A DNA stretch of 7,082 nt. It comes from JBDREF01 sp043820045 (GTDB lineage Bacteria; Planctomycetota; Phycisphaerae; Sedimentisphaerales; Anaerobacaceae). The notes under the pieces were generated by a model. That model searched no databases. It had not been told where the DNA came from and saw only the letters and a list, made by a program, of their open reading frames with translations. This document shows, piece by piece, positions 1-4,559 of the stretch. The stretch covers positions 1 to 7,082 of the forward strand of contig JBDREF010000180.1 of the NCBI GenBank assembly GCA_043820045.1. The letters are read 5' to 3'. The first letter of the stretch is position 1. Every line of letters begins with the position of its first letter. The translations under genes were made by a program, and so were the position numbers.

Positions 1-542
1 CCCGCGATGGTCGCCTGCAGAGCCAGGCCGGATTCGGTCATCGAGAATACTTCGATGCCTGAGCGGATGTCTCCTTCAGCGCTCAGCTCACCTCCGCTAT
101 CGCCGGCTTTGGCGGCGGCATCGGCGTGCGCGCCGACGTCCCAGCCGCTCTCGACGAACTTATCGAGCGTGGCTTTGTCCTTATAGATCATCACGACCCG
201 GTAGTCCTTCACACCCAACCCAAGCCCGACACCGCCCAGCGCCATTTTCATGTATGTACGTTTCCCGGTTGCATTGTCCACTACTACGCCGTAGCCGCCT
301 CCGGCGCTGGCAAGAATCAGATTAACGTTGGCGTTGCTGAAGGTGCCGTAGCCCGCTGCATTTTTGATCTTCTCCTTAGTCTCAGGGGCCTCTCTGTACA
401 GTCTATCGAGCGTCTCCTTTTCCATGTCCATCACGGCCTGCCGTTTCTCCGCAACTGTCAACTTCCCCCGCGGACCACAGCCACCAATAACAGCAATGAC
501 TGCCACGCTCAGAACCGCCTTTAGTGTCCATTTGCTGTGCAT
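1..542 (-). CDS. SYLF-domain (Ysc84-like) lipoprotein, 3' end cut by window
   Basis: The frame is open from an ATG at 542-540 to the window edge (180 residues seen, C-terminus missing). The start is set by AAGGAGA at 554-548, about 5 nt upstream. Residues 7-21 are hydrophobic and end in a lipobox (V-I-G-G-C22), so the product is probably an exported, lipid-anchored protein. Residues about 50-180 match the bacterial SYLF/Ysc84 pattern: a helical start (ETKEKIKNAAGYGTF), a Gly-rich strand (SAGGGYGVVVDNATGKRTYMK), then GVGLGLGVKDYRVVMIYKD, a residue stretch around DKFVESGWDVGAHADA, and FSMTESGLALQATIA. In this family such proteins bind lipid; bacterial members are envelope lipoproteins of poorly defined role. 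Only the final part of the domain should be missing. The gene is divergent from the SBBP-repeat gene at 1236. Family assignment is by pattern only, but the match is good along the whole visible length. Confidence 0.88.
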   Translation of the reverse strand, partial: MHSKWTLKAVLSVAVIAVIGGCGPRGKLTVAEKRQAVMDMEKETLDRLYREAPETKEKIKNAAGYGTFSNANVNLILASAGGGYGVVVDNATGKRTYMKMALGGVGLGLGVKDYRVVMIYKDKATLDKFVESGWDVGAHADAAAKAGDSGGELSAEGDIRSGIEVFSMTESGLALQATIA

Positions 543-848
543 TTTCTTCTCCTTAATCCACCAGCAACTTCCTATTTGGGTCGCAAAACAGCATTGGCGA
601 GCCCTTCAACGGGATATTCTACAGAATCCTCTCGGAAATGTGCGATTCTTTTTCCACTCGTTTTGGGCCTTCGGCAAAATAAGCCGGATAGGCGTATGCG
701 CCGGTCGCCAATACCAAGGCTCTTTCCTGATTGCCGCCCCAAAAAATGGGCATTTTTGCCCATATTAAGCACCCCTCTTCCGAAAGTTCCCAAGAGAAAG
801 AAAATTATGTAAAAATAGGCACTTAGGGATATTTTGGCAGTTTTCTGC
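543..848. other. Intergenic region upstream of the SYLF gene
   Basis: No convincing gene is present. Three frames happen to be open across about 570-770, but none has a Shine-Dalgarno site or protein-like composition. The stretch 660-763 is compact and GC-rich, with small dyads (GGCG-TATG-CGCC near 690) and the 746-763 hairpin, so it may be a non-coding element. A weak minus-strand -10-like TAGAAT lies at 621-616 without a good -35, so I do not assign the SYLF promoter. The stretch 780-848 is AT-rich and directly precedes the plus-strand promoter at 849. Confidence 0.5.
741..763 (-). terminator. Hairpin followed by a T-run, minus strand
   Basis: ATGGGCA (746-752) and TGCCCAT (757-763) form a perfect 7-bp stem with a 4-nt loop. 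Read on the minus strand the stem is followed at once by six T (A-run 741-746 on the plus strand), the shape of an intrinsic terminator. No gene transcribed leftward ends here. It could insulate the SYLF gene from antisense transcription, act as an attenuator in a long SYLF leader, or be chance in an AT-rich stretch. Confidence 0.35.
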
Positions 849-877
849 TTGGCAAGCTATTGTGGTTCCACTATAAT
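849..877 (+). promoter_or_regulatory. Near-consensus sigma70 promoter
   Basis: TTGGCA at 849-854 (5 of 6 to TTGACA) and TATAAT at 872-877 (6 of 6) are separated by exactly 17 nt. The upstream 60 nt are A/T-rich, as in an UP element. The predicted transcription start is near 884, about 350 nt before the ATG at 1236. No other plus-strand gene or terminator intervenes, so it most likely drives the SBBP-repeat gene from a long leader; a separate small RNA is the alternative. Confidence 0.65.
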
Positions 878-883
878 ACACTG

Positions 884-1235
884 ATGATTGTAACTTGAAG
901 TGACCTGAGGAAATACAGAGTAAATGACACTGGCAATTGACTTTTGAAATCGTCTTTGTTAGGAGACTCTTCCTCTTGCCAAGAAGTGTTTCTTTGATGG
1001 ACAATTGACCATTTTCGAGACGGAAAACACTTCGCAGAGCCTTTTCAGCGGCGAAGTCAAGGGCTCATCACGAGATGCTCGTTGGGTCACTGCAGGGAGC
1101 GCAGGGTGGAAATAATCCTTCAATCTTTCAAGGCATTGGGGCGGTATCTCGGCCAGCCGTGAAGCATTACCTGAATGCCGGCAAGGCATTATCCTCTTCG
1201 GAACGGATGAAACAGAGTTTATATCAGGTGTGTAG
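884..1235 (+). other. Long untranslated leader (predicted) of the SBBP-repeat gene
   Basis: About 350 nt lie between the predicted transcription start and the coding sequence. I see small stem-loops: ACGAG-ATG-CTCGT at 1070-1082 and AATGCC-GGCAA-GGCATT at 1174-1190, neither followed by a T-run. I recognise no riboswitch core. A 54-codon open frame runs from ATG 1075 to TGA 1237-1239, and its stop overlaps the next gene's start as ATGA, the usual arrangement for translational coupling. It lacks a clear Shine-Dalgarno site and resembles no family I know, so I do not call it a gene. Confidence 0.35.
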
Positions 1236-2978
1236 ATGAGAAGGCTGACCCTTCTGTTTCTCATTTTGTTTGTGTGTCTATCTCAAGCCGGGCGGCTGGC
1301 CGCCCAGGTGACCGAGGAATGGGTATTGAGGTACGACGGTCCGGGCAATGCCGGCGACTATGCCAGGGCCATGACTGTGGATGATGCGGGCAATGTCTAT
1401 GTAACCGGATACAGTTACGGGACCGACAGCCACTACGACTACGTCACGGCAAAATACGACTCCTCCGGCAACCAGTTGTGGTTAGCCATGTACAACGGCC
1501 CCGGAAACTACTATGACGACGCCAGGGCCATTGCAGTTGACGTCTTGGGCAATGTTTACGTTACCGGCTACAGTTACGGGCAGGGCACCGGCTCCGACTA
1601 CGCTACTATTAAATACAATCCCGACGGCGTCGAACAATGGGTGGCAAGGCACAACGGCCTGGCAAATGCCAACGACGTCGCTTATACACTCGGCGTGGAT
1701 TCTCGCGGCAATGTCTATGTAACAGGTGAAAGTGACAACAACGGCTCCCGCCTCGATTACGCCACAATCAAATACAATCCCGACGGCATAGAACAGTGGA
1801 TGGCAACATATGACGGCCCCGGAAATCATCAAGACAGCGCCAGAGCAATGAAACTGGACGCTTTGGATAATGTCTATGTAACGGGATGCAGCTACGGCGA
1901 CGGCAGTACCATGGAGGACTACGCTACGATAAAGTATGATTCAAACGGCGTCGAGCGATGGGTGGCGAGATACGCGGGTCCGGCGAGTCATCCAAGTTCG
2001 GCGTATGATATCGCCCAGGCAATTGCCGTTGATACTTTGGGCAATGTTTACGTAACCGGATACAGTGACGGTGCGGGTACCAGCTATGACTACGCCACGG
2101 TTAAGTACAACACGCACGGCGTCGAGCAGTGGGTGGCAAGATACACCGGCACGGGAAACAAGTATGATTACGCACAGGCAATAGCACTGGACAAGCAGGG
2201 CAACGCCTATGTAACGGGATACAGCTTCAACACCGGAACCAACCATGACTTCGCAACGGTAAAATATGATTCGGCCGGCAGAGAGCTTTGGGTCGCGACA
2301 TACAACGGCCCGGGAAACAATAACGACCGCGCCCAGGATATAGCCGTGGACGACGCTGGCAACGCCTACGTCACCGGATACAGTTTCATCGGCAGTAACC
2401 TGTACGACTATGCGACGATAAAATATGATCCGGCCGGTAACAGTCTCTGGACGGCAATATATAACGGGCCCGGAAACGACTGTGATTACGCCTACGCCAT
2501 AGCACTCGACAAGCTGGGCAACGTCTATGTCGCAGGCGGCAGCGTCGGCGACGGCAGCCGCTACGACCTTGCCACAATCAAGTACTCGCAGGAGAACACC
2601 CGCAAAGGCAGCAAGGTCGAAGTCCTTACCTCGAACGTGGGCGCGACGATAACGTTCGACAGGGTCGTCGGAGGCGGCAGCACGACAGGCATCCTGACGC
2701 AGCACGGCCCGCTCGGGCCGGCAGGACTCAAGCTCGTCCCCGCCGGAATGGCTTACGACATGAACACGACAGCCGTAATTACCGGCCCGATTCAAATAGC
2801 TATCAGATATGACGACTCCGAACTGACCTGGGCACAGAAAAACACCATTGTGCTCTGGCGATATGAAGCACCAACGAACGAATGGGTGGACATAACTACA
2901 GGCATCGACGCCGACGACAACATCATCTACGGCGAAACCTACGACTTAACGTTCCTGGCAATCACCGTAACGCCGTAA
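1236..2978 (+). CDS. Secreted SBBP/beta-propeller repeat protein
   Basis: The product has 580 residues. Residues 1-23 are a Sec-type signal peptide (MRR, then a Leu/Phe core, then GRLAA before Q24); Cys14 sits in a poor lipobox context, so I expect a soluble exported or surface protein. Residues 25-454 are eight tandem units of about 53 residues, each of the form W-V-A-R-Y-x-G-P-G-N...A-x-A-I-A-V-D...GN-V/A-YVTGYS...DYATIKY. This is the SBBP repeat pattern, which folds as beta-propeller blades and is typical of extracellular scaffold or binding proteins. Residues 455-580 are a separate beta-rich C-terminal domain (ATITFDRVVGGG, then an IRYDDSEL...VLWRYE...WVDITT...YGETYDLTFLAI motif) like those closing other large exported proteins. 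No catalytic residues or C-terminal sorting signal are visible. The start is supported by the signal peptide and AGGTG at 1226-1230. It is convergent with the 3005-3593 unit, with only 26 bp between stops. The ligand is unknown. Confidence 0.93.
   Translation: MRRLTLLFLILFVCLSQAGRLAAQVTEEWVLRYDGPGNAGDYARAMTVDDAGNVYVTGYSYGTDSHYDYVTAKYDSSGNQLWLAMYNGPGNYYDDARAIAVDVLGNVYVTGYSYGQGTGSDYATIKYNPDGVEQWVARHNGLANANDVAYTLGVDSRGNVYVTGESDNNGSRLDYATIKYNPDGIEQWMATYDGPGNHQDSARAMKLDALDNVYVTGCSYGDGSTMEDYATIKYDSNGVERWVARYAGPASHPSSAYDIAQAIAVDTLGNVYVTGYSDGAGTSYDYATVKYNTHGVEQWVARYTGTGNKYDYAQAIALDKQGNAYVTGYSFNTGTNHDFATVKYDSAGRELWVATYNGPGNNNDRAQDIAVDDAGNAYVTGYSFIGSNLYDYATIKYDPAGNSLWTAIYNGPGNDCDYAYAIALDKLGNVYVAGGSVGDGSRYDLATIKYSQENTRKGSKVEVLTSNVGATITFDRVVGGGSTTGILTQHGPLGPAGLKLVPAGMAYDMNTTAVITGPIQIAIRYDDSELTWAQKNTIVLWRYEAPTNEWVDITTGIDADDNIIYGETYDLTFLAITVTP
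1308..2597 (+). repeat. Eight tandem repeats of about 159 bp inside the SBBP gene
   Basis: Units begin at 1308, 1470, 1629, 1788, 1950, 2121, 2280 and 2439. They encode 54, 53, 53, 54, 57, 53, 53 and 53 residues. The fifth is longer because of an insertion (around HPSSAYDI). The core phrase coding for GNVYVTGYS is very similar at DNA level between units, while the loop between it and DYATIKY varies. The last unit is more diverged (VAGGS in place of VTGYS). This is an intragenic protein repeat, not a mobile element. Confidence 0.92.
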
Positions 2979-3004
2979 ACGCTGCCGTTCGCCCCGGCGG
3001 CAAA

Positions 3005-3184
3005 TCAGCCAAGCCCTATCCCGCTGCCAAGCTCGCTCGAATTGTTAGCTTTTTCCTCGATTGAAATCTTCTCGAATTCCAGCGGCTCCAACTGAACGTT
3101 ATCCCATTTGCTGTTCATAAAAGCTCCAGTCATAGCTGTCTCATTGCCTGATATTTTACTCAATGTTTCAGGTCTTGCTGCCAT
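3005..3184 (-). CDS. 59-residue peptide overlapping the carrier-like gene; function unknown
   Basis: ATG at 3184-3182 to TGA at 3007-3005. The start lies 17 nt inside the 3' end of the carrier-protein-like gene in another frame, behind GAGAAGGA (3198-3191) with a 6-nt spacer, so its translation is probably coupled. The peptide begins MAARPETLSKISGNE, has a middle with an acidic LEPLEFEKISIEEKA stretch, and ends in a small-residue tail, SSELGSGIGLG. It has no Cys, no signal peptide and no membrane segment. An internal ATG at 3118-3116 also has a GGAG five nt upstream and would give a 37-residue form. I do not recognise a family. The shape (charged leader-like part, Gly-rich tail, next to a carrier protein) allows a modified-peptide precursor or a small partner protein, but this is inference. 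That it is translated at all is supported only by the start signals and overlap. Confidence 0.55.
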   Translation of the reverse strand: MAARPETLSKISGNETAMTGAFMNSKWDNVQLEPLEFEKISIEEKANNSSELGSGIGLG

Positions 3185-3593
3185 TACTTTTCCTTCTCAC
3201 CATTTCGAAAATGTCTCCGAGCGTGGTGTTCGACGTGAAACGACCTGAGAGGTCTTCTCCGTAAGCCTTTTCGAGATTCATCTCGAAACACTCCAATTCC
3301 ATTGAGTCGCAAAGGCTGCCGGGCGGATATAGTGCCGCATAAACATCCATCACTTTGTCATTGGGCCTGAATTTGAGACGCCTGCGACTGCTGAAAGCAA
3401 ATGCATCCACAAACAATTCCAGAAAAGAACGAATTTCCTCCTTCGAACGGTCTGGAAACAACCTTCGCCATTCTCGACCCATGCATGGCCGAGACCAGTA
3501 CTTCCGGATACGCTTCCGGGAGATTAACTCATGGGCGAAACCCCAGAGTAACCCAACGCCAACCGGGAACCAAGAGAAGAGACTGCCCTTCAT
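3168..3593 (-). CDS. Membrane-anchored acyl-carrier-protein-like protein (DUF1493-like)
   Basis: The product has 141 residues. I chose the ATG at 3593-3591, with AAGGAG at 3608-3603, over a GTG 15 codons upstream that lies inside a hairpin and lacks a good site. Residues 4-24 (LFSWFPVGVGLLWGFAHEL) form one hydrophobic segment followed by a basic cluster (RKRIRK), which predicts N-out/C-in topology with the rest in the cytoplasm. Residues 50-132 resemble an acyl carrier domain: a first helix (EEIRSFLELFVDAF), a loop, then C-D96-S97-M-E-L-E-C-F-E-M-N-L-E-K-A-Y-G. Compared with E. coli AcpP the D-S-L site, the following M/L/E positions and the G 15 residues after the Ser line up without gaps, and TTLGD corresponds to TTVGD. 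Ser97 would be the phosphopantetheine site. DUF1493 proteins share this fold. It is first in a two-gene unit with the 59-residue peptide. Whether it is actually modified, and what it carries, cannot be told from here. Confidence 0.8.
   Translation of the reverse strand: MKGSLFSWFPVGVGLLWGFAHELISRKRIRKYWSRPCMGREWRRLFPDRSKEEIRSFLELFVDAFAFSSRRRLKFRPNDKVMDVYAALYPPGSLCDSMELECFEMNLEKAYGEDLSGRFTSNTTLGDIFEMVRRKSNGSKT
3191..3198 (-). promoter_or_regulatory. Ribosome binding site of the 59-residue peptide
   Basis: GAGAAGGA on the minus strand lies 6 nt before the ATG at 3184, inside the last codons of the carrier-like gene. This site makes the start at 3184 preferable to the internal ATGs at 3133 and 3118. 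Confidence 0.55.
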
Positions 3594-3602
3594 TTTTATA
3601 AA

Positions 3603-3608
3603 CTCCTT
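3603..3608 (-). promoter_or_regulatory. Ribosome binding site deciding the carrier-like gene's start
   Basis: AAGGAG with a 9-nt A/T-rich spacer precedes the ATG at 3593. It argues against the longer GTG-initiated frame starting at 3638. Confidence 0.65.
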
Positions 3609-3621
3609 CCAAGTCTCCTGT

Positions 3622-3639
3622 GGTGGGGAAAGCCCCACC
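3622..3639 (-). promoter_or_regulatory. Leader stem-loop upstream of the carrier-like gene
   Basis: GGTGGGG and CCCCACC form a perfect, GC-rich 7-bp stem with a 4-nt loop, ending 13 nt before the AAGGAG site. On the minus strand no T-run follows, so it is not a terminator in the direction of the gene. It sits in the predicted 5' leader and could influence message stability or ribosome access. Confidence 0.45.
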
Positions 3640-3651
3640 TTACCTTATTAA

Positions 3652-3664
3652 TAGGACCGTCCTA
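3652..3664. promoter_or_regulatory. Perfect 13-bp dyad, candidate operator
   Basis: TAGGAC-C-GTCCTA is a perfect inverted repeat with a single central base. It lies between the predicted promoter and the leader stem-loop of the carrier-like gene. If the alternative -10 (TATAGT at 3678-3673) is used, the dyad covers the first transcribed bases. No regulator is encoded in the window and I cannot name its family. Confidence 0.35.
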
Positions 3665-3710
3665 ATCACGAAACTATACTTAAGATGCTTACGTCTGCTC
3701 GCTGTTCGGA

Positions 3711-3739
3711 AATTTACTTTATTTAACCGTGACTCTCAA
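3711..3739 (-). promoter_or_regulatory. Predicted sigma70 promoter of the carrier-like/peptide unit
   Basis: On the minus strand TTGAGA (3739-3734, 5 of 6 to consensus), a 17-nt spacer and TAAATT (3716-3711, 4 of 6) give a start near 3704 and a leader of about 110 nt. TATAGT at 3678-3673 is an alternative -10 but has no recognisable -35. Confidence 0.42.
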
Positions 3740-3802
3740 GAGAAAAAGAGAGGATACGAGCCACGGAACACCACGTTCTGCTCAGAAATAGAGTTTCTTT
3801 TT

Positions 3803-3910
3803 TGTCATGTCGAGCGCAGCCGAGACATCTGGATATGTGCAATAATTGGCGCTCGTACGCAGATTTCTCCACTGCGGCCCGCCGTTGGCGAGCCTCCGGT
3901 CGAAATGACA
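3803..3910. repeat. 108-bp dispersed repeat with inverted ends
   Basis: The ends are TGTCATGTCGA (3803-3813) and TCGAAATGACA (3900-3910), inverted with one mismatch in 11. An inner pair, GAGACATCT (3822-3830) and AGATTTCTC (3861-3869), is also nearly inverted. The whole can fold into a long imperfect cruciform. I recognise the style (TGTCATTTCGA...GAGAAATCTGC...AGATTTCTCGGCTGCGCTCGA-type sequence) as a repeat seen between genes in many bacterial genomes; it often produces spurious short open frames, as it does here. It carries no gene and no transposase. It lies 52 bp past the end of the glycosylase gene; the flanks 3740-3802 and 3911-3962 hold nothing I can support. Confidence 0.7.
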
Positions 3911-3962
3911 GGTTGGCATCTCGCATTTCGTGAATGGATTGCTCGTTTTCGCTCCGAACGAA

Positions 3963-4526
3963 TCAGCGGCATTGGGGATATCGGAAGCATTGAACAAGGT
4001 GGTCGTTGACCATGCCTGTCGATTGCATGAAGGCGTAGCAGATTGTCGAACCGACGAACTTGAAGCCACGCTTCTTGAGGTCTTTACTCATGGCGTCCGA
4101 TTCGGCCGACGTAGCTGGGATATCCTTAAGGGCTTTGCACTCATTGCGGATAGTGGTCCCGTTGACGAATTGCCAGATATACGCATCGAACGAGCCGAAT
4201 TGGGCCTGCACCTCAAGGAAGGCGCGTGCGTTGGTCACCGCAGATTCGACCTTGAGCCGGTTGCGGACGATGCCCGGGTTCTTGAGCAGTGAGGCAATTT
4301 TGCGCTTATCGTAACGGGCGATTTTAGCTGGGTCGAAATTGTCGAAAGCCTTGCGGTAATTTTCCCGTTTATTCAGGATGGTCTGCCAGCTCAGGCCCGC
4401 CTGTGCGTTATCGAGTAGAAGAAACTCTAACAACTTGCGGTCGTCGTGAAGCGGCGTGCCCCATTCGGTATCATGATATTCGATCATGAGTTCGTTTTCC
4501 CCCGGCCAGGGGCATCTGTTTTTCAT
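3963..4526 (-). CDS. tag: DNA-3-methyladenine glycosylase I
   Basis: The product has 187 residues, the family's usual length, and aligns end to end with E. coli Tag. It excises 3-methyladenine from alkylated DNA as the first step of base excision repair in the cytoplasm. The zinc-snap ligands are present: Cys5, His18 (in IEYHDTEWG), His176 and Cys180 (in VNDHLVQC). The base-pocket residues Tyr17 and Trp47 (QAGLSW) and the signatures KRENYR and KKRGFKFVGSTICYAFMQ are intact. The residue matching E. coli Glu38, which contacts the damaged base, is Asp39 here, a conservative change. The start is supported by GGAG (4538-4535) 8 nt upstream. The isomerase-like gene ends 33 bp upstream on the same strand with no terminator between, so cotranscription is likely although the functions look unrelated. 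Confidence 0.97.
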   Translation of the reverse strand: MKNRCPWPGENELMIEYHDTEWGTPLHDDRKLLEFLLLDNAQAGLSWQTILNKRENYRKAFDNFDPAKIARYDKRKIASLLKNPGIVRNRLKVESAVTNARAFLEVQAQFGSFDAYIWQFVNGTTIRNECKALKDIPATSAESDAMSKDLKKRGFKFVGSTICYAFMQSTGMVNDHLVQCFRYPQCR

Positions 4527-4559
4527 AAGTGACGCTCCAATTTATGAATCTTTGCCGGC

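Noticed and set aside
520..542. Similarity between the starts of the SYLF gene (MHSKW) and the internal peptide start (MNSKW)
   Set aside because: Only about 12 bases match around AACAGCAAATGG-like sequence and the similarity does not continue, so it is best read as chance.
934..1010. Repeated CAATTGAC words as operators or -35 boxes
   Set aside because: There are only two 8-bp matches 67 bp apart, and neither has a -10 box at suitable spacing.
1075..1239. 54-residue open frame before the SBBP gene
   Set aside because: It has no clear Shine-Dalgarno site and no recognisable family. It is kept only as an observation because its stop overlaps the next start.
1275..1277. Cys14 of the SBBP protein as a lipoprotein cysteine
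   Set aside because: The preceding residues are L-F-V, and Val at -1 does not fit a lipobox. The hydrophobic core also continues past it.
1941..2795. 284-codon open frame antisense to the SBBP gene
   Set aside because: It is a shadow created by the repeated codon pattern of the sense gene. Its translation is repeat-like and lacks start signals.
2983..3002. Possible bidirectional terminator between the convergent genes
   Set aside because: TGCCG/CGGCA gives only a 5-bp stem with a 10-nt loop, and no T-run follows on either strand.
3594..3638. GTG-initiated longer form of the carrier-like protein
   Set aside because: The GTG lies within the leader stem-loop, and the ATG at 3593 has a strong AAGGAG site and starts directly at the membrane segment.
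3723..3990. Several short frames across the dispersed repeat
   Set aside because: They are typical spurious translations of this repeat, overlap each other and the end of tag, and have no ribosome sites.
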